From Aphelidium insulamus (taxonomy: Eukaryota; Aphelidiomycota; Aphelidea; Aphelidiaceae), in the NCBI GenBank assembly GCA_036784855.1, contig JAZDSV010000003.1, positions 514,001 through 578,000 on the forward strand: a DNA stretch of 64,000 bases, in the 5' to 3' direction. The notes under the pieces were generated by a model. It was not told the DNA's origin and searched no databases. It was given only the letters and a program-made list of their open reading frames with translations. Below are positions 34,261-44,755 of this stretch, piece by piece. A program made the position numbers and the translations under genes. Position 1 is the first letter of the stretch; each line of letters begins with the position of its first letter.

Positions 34261-34962
34261 TCTCTGTGCACTTTGCTGCACACGCTGTGTCTCTGAGCGC
34301 GTTGTGTGTGCAATTGAAGCGTTTTCGCGTGCGCGTGGCTTCAATCAATCAGCGTTGGGTTGCACAAGCGCGTGGCCGTTGTGTCACCGCCGGTTCGCGT
34401 TTCATCTGCCGTGCTGGGCTGTGCCGGTGCTGTGCCGATAGTGTGTACAGTGATTTACTGTGTGCTATCTGTGGTGGTTTAATAAATGCATAGTAGTGTC
34501 TGCCTTCCAGTTATGCTGGATTCCATATATATGAGATCATTTGATTTATCCATGTACTCAACTGTCAGGTGGTCTTCCATTATTCCCCTGCAATATTCCC
34601 TCGAAAACTATTGTGCCTCACATAGCTCAATGCCACAATGAGCTATGACATTGCTAGCATCATTGAATGTTATCATGTACACTCAACCTTCGTAGAGAAC
34701 TCATTAATACTACATTTATGCACTTTTATGGTGGTTATCACACACGTAGTTTTCTTATCTTATTAGTTTATATGAAAGGAGGTTTATGGCATCATCTACA
34801 TTTGACATGCGCAATATCATGTGCTTAACAGAGGTGCATATACCTGGCACACCTAGTAGTAGCATACATACATACTTCTCTTCACAGAACGATTCAATGT
34901 GTGTGGCACACTTCGCTGCTGATTAATTCAGGCGTGACACACTCACAAATAAATAGGCAATA
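34019..34962. other. Divergent upstream region (GATA-like / YME1)
   Basis: It includes the possible alternative first exon of the GATA-like gene, pyrimidine-rich and CA microsatellite sequence (34185-34260), and about 600 AT-rich bases with no gene. A perfect 9-bp hairpin CATAGCTCA/TGAGCTATG lies at 34621-34647. Confidence 0.5.
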
Positions 34963-35805
34963 ATGCAACTGAATTGCGCAATGGCACTTGGCAGATGCGG
35001 CTTCTCGCGGCACAGCGCGGCATGGCAGTGGCGCCGGCTGTCCATGTCACCCGTGGACGCGGTATCGAGGAGGGCGTACAAGACACTTTCGCCGCAGCAG
35101 GTGGGTGCTTTATTATCTACACTCATACTCACACGCTAATCCTCCATTCGCCGCCAGATTGTGCAGCGCTTCGAGGCCGGCGAGGTTGTGGCAGATATGG
35201 AGGCCACCCGGCAGTATGTGGATGCGTTGAATCGGCTCGGTATGGGGGAGAAGGCGTTGGGGTTTGTGCGGGACGGTGCTGTTCGCTCGTCCGCCGCGTC
35301 CCATTCTTCGTCATCTCAGTCGACGGCGTTCCCGTCCATGCAGACTGGCGGGGTCCCCTCACACTCTTTCCGTGCCGCTGCTGTACGTACAGTTGCTTCT
35401 CATTTATATGCATCTACCTAATTAATCATCTGAAGCGGGAGAGAGGCGGCGGCCCTTCGTACGGCCGCGAATCCTTCACTGATGCCGATAGTCTGGCCGG
35501 TCAACCTTCAGCTGCTATTCGCGGCGGCACCCGCGAAGATCCAATTCATGTAGTCAGCCAGCCGGCCGAGCTTACCAGCCGGCAAAAGTTCTGGCTGGGT
35601 GCCAAACTAGCTGTCGGTGCCTGGATCGCCATTGCCGTGGCATCCACGTACGCCGAGGAGATTCAAAAGATTAGCGGCGCCACCGGCAAGAAGTTTAGCA
35701 CATTTAATGAGATTGATGCCGATGCCGCCAAGAGTGTCACGTTCGCTGATGTTCAGGGTGTCGACGAGGCCAAGGAGGAGGTGAGTGAAGGATAATCTGT
35801 GTACA

Positions 35806-35851
<46 letters not shown>

Positions 35852-37485
35852 AAAATAACTCGGTGGTTAGCTCATTGAAGTTGTCGAGTTTCTGCGCGAT
35901 CCTGCAAAGTATACCAGGCTAGGCGGCAAGCTGCCCAAAGGTGTGAAGTGTATCGTGGTTTACAATTTGAATAATACTTAACTTCAGGCGTCCTGCTCAC
36001 TGGTCCACCTGGCACTGGAAAAACGCTTCTTGCTCGTGCAATTGCTGGCAAGTCTTGTTACTGTCCAAACTTCTTCCTTGTACATATCACAGATGGATAA
36101 CTAATATTCGCTGCAGGTGAGGCAGCCGTGCCCTTCTTTCATTGCTCTGGTTCCGAGTTTGACGAAATGTTTGTTGGTGTCGGGGCCAAGCGCGTGCGAG
36201 AGCTATTTGCCGCCGCAAAGAAGAAAAGTCCGTGCATCATATTCATTGACGAAATCGATGCTGTGGGTGGCAAGCGGAACCCGCGCGACCAGCAGTTCGC
36301 CAAGATGACTCTGAACCAGCTGCTGGTGGAGATGGATGGGTTTAGCCAGTCGTCAGGTGGGCGTGATTTACATACTACGATCTGTGCTGATGTACATCAT
36401 TGTAGGCATAATTGTAATTGGCGCGACCAACTTCCCGGAACTGCTAGACAAGGCTTTGGTGCGCCCTGGCCGCTTTGACCGCAAAGTGGTGGTCCCCATT
36501 CCCGATGTGAAAGGGAGGCTGGACATTCTCAAGATCCACACCCGCACCGTGCCGATGGCTTCTGACGCCAAGCTGAATCTTATTGCCCGCGGCACCACGG
36601 GGCTCAGCGGCGCCGAGCTGGGTAATTTAATTAATCATGCTGCTCTCCGTGCCGCAGCTCTGGGCAAGGAACAGGTCTCCATGAATGACCTCGAATGGGC
36701 CAAGGACCGCGTGCTGATGGGTAAATATTACCGATATGTGTATACCGAGTTTTCTGTGTAATATTGGCTATACGTCTGACATAATAGGCGCCGAGCGAAA
36801 GAGCGCCATAATACCCGAGCAGTCACGGCGAAAGACGGCGTACCACGAAGCTGGCCATGCCCTGGTCAACATCTACACCGAAGGATCGCGACCCATTTAC
36901 AAGGCCACGATAATGCCGCGGGCCAACTCGCTGGGAATGGTGGTGCAGTTGCCGGAAGGCGACGAGCACAACTATAGCAAGAAACAGCTGCGCGCCATGC
37001 TGGACATTGGACTGGGCGGCACGTGCGCCGAGGAAATAGTCCACGGCGCCGACAACATTGAAACGGGTGCGTCGAATGACATTGAGAACGCCACAAAGAT
37101 TGCACGCGCCATGCTCACCACATACGGCATGGGTTCGCCGGCAATCGGCAAGGTCAACGTGTCCAACAAGGAGGACTATGAAATGTTGTCCGCGCACACT
37201 CGGCAACTCATCGAGTCCGAGATCCGGCAGATGATGGACGATGCGTATGTGCGCGCCAAAGCCATACTGACGACGCATCGCAAAGAGTTGGACTTGCTGG
37301 CGGCGGCGCTGATGGAGTACGAGTCACTTACCGGTGACGAAATCCGCACCATTATCAAGGGCGAGAAGTTGAGTCGTGATCCGCTGCCCGCCGAGGACTC
37401 CCCGCCCGGCTCCGGTAGTCTCGGATCCCGGGGCAAGCTGTCGCCGTTCTTGGCGGCGGCTGATGTGGATGACGCTGCGCGGTAG
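34963..37485 (+). CDS. YME1: Mitochondrial i-AAA protease (FtsH/YME1)
   Basis: Membrane-anchored ATP-dependent zinc metalloprotease facing the intermembrane space, which degrades inner-membrane and IMS proteins, including Ups/PRELI lipid-transfer proteins. Eight exons (34963-35100, 35158-35382, 35436-35780, 35871-35940, 35988-36047, 36117-36356, 36406-36720, 36788-37485) give 696 residues with matching phases. A basic N terminus suits mitochondrial import. One membrane helix ([17 protein letters not shown]) favours YME1 over the two-helix m-AAA type. The AAA core has Walker A GPPGTGKT, Walker [12 protein letters not shown] and the second region of homology [18 protein letters not shown]. The M41 site is HEAGH. 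The fifth intron begins GCAAGT at 36048. The third intron holds a long GT microsatellite. Another mitochondrial gene here, the PRELI-type gene at the right edge, belongs to a known client family. Confidence 0.95.
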
Positions 37486-37721
37486 CTTGCTTAACCCAAC
37501 ATTTATATAGAGACAGATGTGCGCTACGAAAAAACAATCTACAATCTTGTGTATTTTAACCAGTGTCCCGCGTCGCTTGTAGGCGGGCCGACGACCGGCG
37601 GGCAAGTGGCGATTTGCGGCTCGACTTTATATGTGAATTTGTTGAAGCGGATAACGACGCTTCACGCAGGCCGTCTCGTCTCTTGCGCAGGACAATTACG
37701 CAACGAGGTCGCCTGGTCGAT

Positions 37722-40047
37722 TCAAATCTTTTCATTCTCTCGGCTATCCAGCTCAGCCAGTCGCCGTAAAGCTAGCGGCGTGGGTGATGGTGTGCGCTGT
37801 TCGAAATAGTGTTTGTTGTCCACACTATCAGCATTGTCCGCTTCTAATTCTGACGGTGTCAATGAGGTCGGCGATGGCAACGGCGGCGGCGGAGTCAAAG
37901 GACGTTTGCGTGGTCGGCCTCGTTTCCGTTTGACAACCACACCGTCGCCACCGGCGTGAACAGTTGTGTTTGATGTAGAAGACGCCAAAGGTGGGCAGGT
38001 GATTGACGGTGTCGAGGTATCAGAGATGAGCCACTTTTGATCGAACGGTAACAGTTGCGGAAGTGCTTCCAGTGACCGGTGATACTCGCCAAGTTCTCCA
38101 GCTAATAGGCGCACAGAGAGCCGAATTGCCCGCCGTCTTTTCCGCAGTTTTCTGTCCATATCAGCAGAAAGTACGTCTCGAGGATCATTGTCACATGCAG
38201 TGTCAAAAGAGTGACCAATATATACAGAATCCAAGTCGGATTGAAGTGAAAAATGATACGCTAGAGGTGAGAAATAGGTCATTTCCTTAAGGACTGGCAT
38301 TTTTGCCGTGATGCCAGTATCGGGGCCGTAGAACCGTCCGCAGATGCTGGCAAGCGGAACTGAAATGAGACTGCCAAAAGGAGCGGATGACAGGTTTCCA
38401 GACAACTTGCTCAGAAATGCAAACGTTCCCTGGACAAAAGGCCCGCTATCATGGCTGACTACGCGATGCATCTCAAACAGTGGATCATGGTCGGTGGGCA
38501 GCATCCATCCCAGCCTGTGTGCTGAGAGTGCGACACGGCCGCCTGATAATCGAAGCAAGTCCCCCGCTATTAAACGCTCGCAGCCAAAAACAAGTTCGGT
38601 GCCATTTGGCTCAATGTAATATGAGTTGCTTGCTTTTGCTGCAGCAACAATCGCCGACCGTAAACAGGAGTTCAACACCTTGTCCACGTACGTATCCCGC
38701 TTGAGCTACATCTTGTCAAACTATACACTGATTTGCATAATAGCAGGGTACCTTGCTAATTGGCTCAAGTAGAGGAGAGAAGGCCAGGTATGGTTCGGTA
38801 CATCCAGATAGAATGTAGCAAGTCACTGCGCCAACGTCTTTGCAGCAAAGATTTGGTGGTAGCAGATACCACGGAAAGCAGAGGGGTTGCACGCGGTATC
38901 CACCAACTAGATTCTCGAACACTCGCACTGGCCACCTGATATTCGAGTACGCCGCCGGTAGCCCGAGCGCGTCGGATACCGGCAGTGACGGTAAAAGAAG
39001 CACATGCCGTAACCTCGTCCAAACTATATCACCGCAGCGATACCGCTGGAGCGATCCTGTTTGAACGGGGCACAATAAACATGTACACGTGGAATCATCC
39101 GAGTGTCTATCACCAGCCACAGTAGCATTGTCTACGCCCAATGGATTCCGGACAGGGCCGAGAATCCGCATCAGCCACCAAATGTGGGTTGCAAAATCTT
39201 GAACATTCTGGTATGTCCGATTAGTGCAGTTTGGATGACCGAAAACACTGAATGAACGCTTCAACTTTAAATGTATATCGGCGGTTGGACAACGAGCAGC
39301 GTCATCTGCCGTGTAAGCGTGTTGCAGCGACCGTTTGATCATGGAAAAGTAGTATGGCGGTGGGGCAGGATACTCGACCTCGATTCGGTCGTAGACCTGA
39401 TAGCTTTCAGGCAGTTCAGAGAGTTTATATACAGAGTCTGGCAGTGGGAGCGCGGTGTCAAGCACTTCATCGTCGGACGAGTCGATATTGCCGTGAAGTT
39501 CAGCCGGCTCTTCGTCGGAAATGCCAAGAATATCAATGTGGTCATCGTCACTGATGTCGTGGTGGTGGTGCAGCAGTGGCGGTGGGGTGGGGCTGCGTGG
39601 TCCAGTATCTGGCACGTAGTACACCGACGACGATGTCGTATCAAAGCACTCGTGAACCCTCGACGATGGCCAATTCCTTATCGTATGCGGCGCTTTGACG
39701 TGCGCGACGGCCTGGTCCATCTTTGCCTTGAGAAGCGTGCCACACAGTAACATAAATTGATGGAAGCGAATCTGCGAGCGCCGGAGCGGAACAAAAAATT
39801 CGACACGCAGAGGCCAGCCAGAGGATGGCAGCGGCTGTATCTTGACGTGCCCATCATCAGCATCGTCGCGGGGGAGAAACATCTGATTTCGACGCGCATT
39901 ATTGTCCATCTTCCACAATTTCTCCACGAAGCCAGCAGTCATAAACTTTTGTCGAATAAACTCTTCATCATAGGTAGTCAGCGGCCGGATGTCGCGTTGA
40001 CCGTCGGACCATGGAGGCGGTTCGATACAGTATACGCCGCCAGACAT
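37722..40047 (-). CDS. Clr2-like heterochromatin silencing protein
   Basis: Exons 40047-38752 and 38705-37722 join in phase to 759 residues. The N-terminal part has a conserved-looking block (TYDEEFIRQKFMTAGFVEKL). Around 39070-38900 is YRCGDIVWTRLRHVLLLPSLP, followed by WPVRVFENLVGGYRVQPL. The second exon contains ELVFGCERLIAGDLLRLSGG, resembling the 'GAE.I..GD.VRL' signature of Clr2 C-terminal domains, and an AT-hook-like KRKRGRPRKRP. In fission yeast Clr2 is a subunit of the SHREC nucleosome-remodelling/deacetylase complex. The match rests on these patterns; it could instead be another BAH-like or AT-hook chromatin protein. Acidic patches (DDDHIDILGISDEEP) lie in the linker. The gene is convergent with YME1, about 236 bases apart. 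Confidence 0.55.
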
Positions 40048-40666
40048 TTCACTCCGTCTGGCCGAACAATCGCAGCTCTGCACACACAATACTGTCAGGT
40101 GGCCGCTATGTACACATTCAAATGACACGCGTACCCATGCACCCAACACAGTCTATACGCGGGCCAGTCTGTGATGCACCGTAACCGCGCACTACCGGGG
40201 ACACTGATGGCAATTGAGGGCGGCAGCGGCGGCGGAAGAAGGCAGCGGAGACGGCAGAGCGAGGCGGCGCGATCGCAAACGCAGCAAGTGAACAAAGGTC
40301 AAGGTTACCGAGTCGGGGTGATTGTTCGGTCGGCGCCGCCTCGTCGCGCGTGGGAATTGTTGAATAATTGTTGAATAATCGTCTGTTCTTCACTAATGCA
40401 TTTAGGCAACTCTACATGTAGACTGATGTCGATGAACAATATTATTTGCAACAATATTTATATGGACTCTGACAAGGAAAATGTTGTACATACATATGCG
40501 TGGAATATATCGAAGCGAGTTTCGCTTTGAGTCTATCCCAATAACTCCTCTCTGATACATTCATTACTCGTAGTCATCATATATTTAATTGATCGCGACA
40601 CGACATTTAACAATTATTCAACACCTCATTGCTACAATACATAATATTAGTGTTAATGCACTTGTA
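40048..40666. other. Upstream region of the Clr2-like gene
   Basis: No confident gene. A GC-rich patch (40180-40380) has short R/G/Q-rich open frames on both strands and may be 5' UTR. The rest is AT-rich up to the TMEM184 stop. Confidence 0.4.
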
Positions 40667-42166
40667 TTAAGCGTCCGGAGACTGTGGGTCATAGTTGGTG
40701 GCGATGCGCGGGTTAATTCGAACAGCGCCCACCCCGTCCATATCGTCGTCAATGTCATCGTTCTCGGCGTCCGAGTTAGTGCTCACACTCCCCTCCAGAC
40801 TGCGCCGACTCTGCACGACACCGCCATTGTCACCCAAATCGACCTCGTCTGTCTCACGCTGCCTGTCGTGCCGATTGATCAGCGGCTCCTCGGGAGTGGG
40901 TTCCTTTGGTGTGTGCCGCGACGGTTGATGATGTCGGTCGGTCGTTGTCGTGGCGCTCTTTTGCAGCGAGCTAGATGACAGAGTGATCACTTTCAACTCG
41001 ACGGGTTTGTCGCGCGGCTTCCGCTTGCCCTGCAGTGCGTTTTTTGTGTCATGCACCAGGTCGATGGGGATGATAATGTCGCGTAGACCGCGCCGTATTC
41101 CCGTCCGCTCGCCCTCGTACTCATCGGCGGCAAAGCAGTAGATGTGCATCCCCGCCGCCACCACCATCTCCAAACATATGAGCAGACTCTGCACCTGTGT
41201 GCTGATGTTGGACACTGTAAAGTAGTCTGTCTCGTGGATGGCACCAGTACTGCTCAGCATGGACAGAAAGACTGCCTGCCCTACACAAGTACATGATGTG
41301 TTAATGCACATATCATTACTAAAAACCAATACGTACAAAAGGAGAAAAAGATGACGAATTTGACGGCGAGAAACTTCCACATTGGCCGGTAGCGAGCAAT
41401 GTCCGACTGCACCACCATAAAGAATAGTACCAGATAGTACATGGCAATCGAGACCGACACCATCTCAATGGATAGGAGGTAAAATTTGGCGTGCTTCATG
41501 TCCATCTGTTCGGGACATAGGGCGCCGCTGGCCTCCAACAACACCTCGATCAGACTTGTTATAGGGTGGATGAGGGCATACTGCAGGGTGCCGCGCGTAC
41601 ACGCCTTCAAGAACCCACCACTGCGCGGATTATATATGAAACAGCCGAACGGGAACGGGTAACGCCCGTCTGGTTTCCGCTGCAAGGCCGCCTTCTGCTC
41701 CGCGTGGTCGGCGCCCATGTAGTTCAGCAGCAGGGCGTAGAATGAGTAGACGACGAACGCTTCGTAGCACGAGCGAATAGCGTCAAAGTAGACTGCGTGC
41801 TGGAAGAACCGGAGTGACAGAAAGGAGGTCACAGAGTACACTGGCACCATCAACAGTATGCGGATGATGTGACGCTGCTGCTCAGGTCGGCGATAAAACT
41901 CGACATGATGCCACTGCCACGATTATATATACATGGATAGAGTGTGTATATCTTGTCTGTACTTACTATCAGCAGAAAGCTCATCACTACCGCCACAACC
42001 ATGCAAATCCTACGCGATTATCAACATTAGACTATTTAATTACCATGCAGTCAAGATACCCGGCCACCAGCCAGGCAACTTGGTGCGGCTGTATGTTTTC
42101 AAAGTCAAACTTTTCCATCGGGTCATAGTCGCTGTTCTTGAAGGACTCACAGGTGTCACCGGACAT
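40667..42166 (-). CDS. TMEM184/organic solute transporter alpha family membrane protein
   Basis: Multi-pass protein of the DUF300 (TMEM184, Ost-alpha) family, on the plasma or vacuolar membrane. Exons 42166-42060, 42009-41967, 41913-41337 and 41280-40667 give 446 residues with all phases closing. Conserved segments include WHHVEFYRRPEQQRHIIRIL followed by MVPVYSVTSFLSLRF, CYEAFVVYSFYALLLNYMG, and QSLLICLEMVVAAGMHIYCF. About seven hydrophobic helices precede a ~150-residue polar C-terminal tail rich in D, S and R, predicted cytoplasmic. The start (MSGDTCESF) sits 47 bases from a retrocopy insertion. Cargo is unknown. Confidence 0.88.
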
Positions 42167-42205
42167 TGTACACTTACTGTGTGCAAATAACAACAGTGAA
42201 TGTGC

Positions 42206-42214
42206 TATAAATAG
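42206..42214 (+). promoter_or_regulatory. TATA-box-like element next to retrocopy 2
   Basis: TATAAATAG. It overlaps the left target-site duplication by two bases. The same 9-mer occurs at 42458-42466. Confidence 0.35.
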
Positions 42215-42222
42215 AGAGCGAG
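42213..42222. repeat. Target-site duplication, left copy (retrocopy 2)
   Basis: AGAGAGCGAG, identical to 42395-42404. A nearby GAGAGCGA inside the insert makes the boundary slightly ambiguous. Confidence 0.65.
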
Positions 42223-42394
42223 CGATTAGAGCGATAGAGAGCGATTTACCGGGCACATCAGAGGCTGCAATTCATCACAATGCAGCAAATTGGTCAGGCC
42301 ATTGTTGATCGAACTCGCCAGCTGGGACGTTCTGGTCTGCCAATTCAATTGTAAATAAAATTAAATTTCTACAAAAAAAAAAAAAAAAAAAAAA
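42223..42394 (+). mobile_element. Second processed retrocopy with poly(A) tail
   Basis: A plus-strand segment with an open frame whose 3' part is a 24-codon ORF (42280-42354, ending GRSGLPIQL-stop). AATAAA overlaps the stop and a short UTR follows, then about 22 A residues (to 42394 or 42395). The 10-mer AGAGAGCGAG occurs immediately before (42213-42222) and after (42395-42404) the segment, consistent with a target-site duplication. The frame stays open upstream of the ATG to about 42236, so the copy may be the 3' end of a longer parent. It lies between TMEM184 (ATG 47 bases away, opposite strand) and the secreted-protein gene. An alternative is a tiny functional gene driven by the TATA-like element. 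Confidence 0.72.
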
Positions 42395-42404
42395 AGAGAG
42401 CGAG
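42395..42404. repeat. Target-site duplication, right copy (retrocopy 2)
   Basis: AGAGAGCGAG directly after the poly(A) tract. Confidence 0.65.
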
Positions 42405-42457
42405 AGATTTATTGTGCACGTGCTCCATAAAAGTAGTTTGCGGCAGGACATAGCCGA

Positions 42458-42466
42458 TATAAATAG
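42458..42466 (+). promoter_or_regulatory. TATA-box-like element
   Basis: TATAAATAG about 190 bases before the start of the secreted-protein gene. Position and consensus fit a TATA box with a longer 5' leader. Confidence 0.4.
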
Positions 42467-42653
42467 CTATATTGGAGGCTGTATATTCCAATGCTAAATG
42501 CTGACGCACAGCAATGATATAACACACGACGCGATCGAGTCCAGAGTTCTCATTGGCCAGCTCGATAGCTGGATCGCACGCGGCCGATTTAGATTTCGTA
42601 TACGTAAATATTATTCTTCCATTTCTTCGTTCTCTTCATTTTCTCCATCAATT

Positions 42654-43061
42654 ATGCGCCACTATATCACTGTGGCTGTGGTGTGTGTGCTGGGTGTTGT
42701 CAGCGCTGCCGGGCCAGAGTATTGCATCAACAATCAAACTCTGGCCGCCACCAGTCCGTATTCTACCACGATAACACAGCTGGGCGCGTCTGTGAATGGC
42801 ACCTGCGCCAGCAAGCTACCGTCCTATTTCGCCCCGGCACTCAAGAACTGTGTCATTGGTACCGTGAGCGAGGGCCTGGGCTGTCGACTGTGCGAGCTGG
42901 GCTACACCGCGGACAGCATGTGCGGTATTCGCGTGATGGGCGGCGCTAATTCGTGCACCATCTGCGTCAAGCCCGGTGCCGCGGCCCAGGATTCCTCCGC
43001 AGCGACTATTGGCGGGATGTTCACCGCTTTTATCGCGCCCGTGCTTCTCAGTATTTTCTAA
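42654..43061 (+). CDS. Small secreted Cys-rich protein, probably GPI-anchored
   Basis: A single-exon frame of 135 residues. Residues 1-19 form a signal peptide (MRHYITVAVVCVLGVVSAAG). The mature part has eight or more Cys, arranged as two groups (YCINN, TCASKL, NCVIGTV, GCRLCELGY, MCGIRV, SCTICV). The C terminus is a hydrophobic tail after small residues (DSSAATIGGMFTAFIAPVLL), as in GPI-anchored proteins. The start opens directly into the signal sequence. No family is recognised. The size and Cys content suit a cell-wall or surface protein, or an effector-like secreted protein; nothing indicates toxicity. Confidence 0.75.
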   Translation: MRHYITVAVVCVLGVVSAAGPEYCINNQTLAATSPYSTTITQLGASVNGTCASKLPSYFAPALKNCVIGTVSEGLGCRLCELGYTADSMCGIRVMGGANSCTICVKPGAAAQDSSAATIGGMFTAFIAPVLLSIF

Positions 43062-43192
43062 TTATCTGCTTTGTTGAATAGTTCATCAAGCGCTTAATAG
43101 AGTTCCGCCAGGCACATGTCTTTTATAGACGTGTTTATGTACGTGTGTGCGCCAATGATATATTGAATATTATTTAGGTGAAATATTGGGTA

Positions 43193-44755
43193 TTACCGCA
43201 GGGATTTCTTGCTGGAAGTAGCTGCAGTCTCGGCGGGCTTGGCAGCGAATTCGTTGAAAAAATCTATCCGCGTGGCTGACTGTGCCGCCTTCTTGGTCTC
43301 GGTGCTGCTCTGGGTGTCGGCGATATTTTGCCTGCTCTTGCTGACACCCGTGTAGTTTCTAAAACCGTGTCTCTTTAATGAAATGCAAATAGCATGGATG
43401 AAGCGAGAACGTACGCAGGGTCAGCCAGGCGGGCAAAAACACCTTCGAATGAGGCCGTGTCACCGTCATGAGACGCGGACACGGATGTCGACGCGTACAG
43501 ACTACTGAGACGTTCGCCGCTGCCGTCGCGCAGCCTTCTCAGTGTCGATCGATTCTCCTCGGCTTTCAACTGAAGAGCTTTCGGGAATGCACTGCGATGT
43601 TGGTATGTATCGTTATACACAGTACTCATGTTACCTCTGGTCTGCCAGCCGGTTGGTAACGTCTCTCGGCGATGGGTGCTACATATAGATGTTAAATAAC
43701 GACAGCAGCAACTCCCGCTAACAGACGGATGTGCATACCATGCCGCGCGATGTGGCAAATGACTTTGAGGCCGGCCGGATCGAGACGCTAGTGGTGGCGG
43801 CCATGATTGTCGCGGCTTCCTCGGCAAGGCGGTCCGAGGAAGCGGCGGCACTTCCGGCATGCGAACGGTGAAGCGGGGGCAAGATGCGCAGCTTTTCTGC
43901 GGATGCCGTCACGCTGTCCTCGTCCCCGTCGCTGAGCAGGCTAAACACTGCTGTGGCGCCTGTGACTGCAGCGTCATTGCTTGAACTGCTAGCTTCCCCC
44001 GGAGCTCCAGAGTCCTGCGCGGCATCTCCCACGCTACTGGAGCCACCAGCACCGCCCGGCACGACCACGACCAGCGGAGCCGCACCGCCGGCGCGCACAT
44101 CATCCAGCGACTCTTGAGAGCGGCGCGCCTCGGCGAAATTACTCTCGGCCAGCCGCAGCTTGGCCTCCATGCCCTCCACCAGGCCGTGAACACTGCCGCG
44201 CACCGAGGCACGCGCCGCCGCCGTAAACATTTGACTGCCGGCGCGGGACAGCGTGTCATGTGAGGACGTGACGGAGGAGCCTGCCGCTGTCGGTTGCTGT
44301 TGCTGCTGTTGCTGCTGCTGTTGCCTGTAGAGACTGTTGGCCGACTGTTTGAGGAACTGGGAGGCGGTGGTGCCCTGCAGACTGTCGCGTCGACTGCCCG
44401 GACCCAGCAGGCCGGACCCGGTGGCACTGCTGCCTATGGCCGGCAGACGCGGTGCACTGCGCGACCACATGTCGGACGCGGTGGGCGACGTGACGGCCAA
44501 TGAGTGACGCCGAGCAGCTGTTGCGCCACGAGTTGGCAATGTCAGCGCGTCAAATGGCGACTGCTGGCCGCCGTGCAGGTGGTGGGCGTGGCCGTGAAGC
44601 AGGTGACTCGACGGTGGTGTCGACATGGTGGGCGTGGTGGGCGCAGAGTTGTCTGGCGATGCGGAGGCGCTTGCCGCAGCAGTCGCCCGTGTCAGTGGCG
44701 GCAGTGAGCGCCGCTTGTCTTTGGGCGTGGCAACCGAGGCGTCTACGGTGTTCAT
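43193..44755 (-). CDS. Low-complexity protein with C-terminal p25-alpha-like motif
   Basis: Exons 44755-43739, 43678-43635, 43591-43415 and 43358-43193 join in phase to 467 residues. The first ~340 residues are S/A/T-rich and disordered, with a poly-Q run. A short helical part follows (FPKALQLKAEENRSTLRRLR). Near the end is FEGVFARLADPANYTGVSKSRQ, resembling the last conserved motif of p25-alpha/TPPP proteins (RLTD...YTG.HK.RF), here without the rest of that domain. The tail is basic. p25-alpha proteins bind microtubules and are associated with ciliated lineages, so the motif hints at a cytoskeletal role, but the resemblance covers only about 20 residues. The split of this motif by a phase-2 intron (43414-43359) was inferred from frame and splice signals. 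Confidence 0.6.

Noticed and set aside
37519..37809. Plus-strand ORF downstream of YME1
   Set aside because: It overlaps the 3' end of the Clr2-like gene antisense, starts in the YME1 3' UTR and shows no motif.
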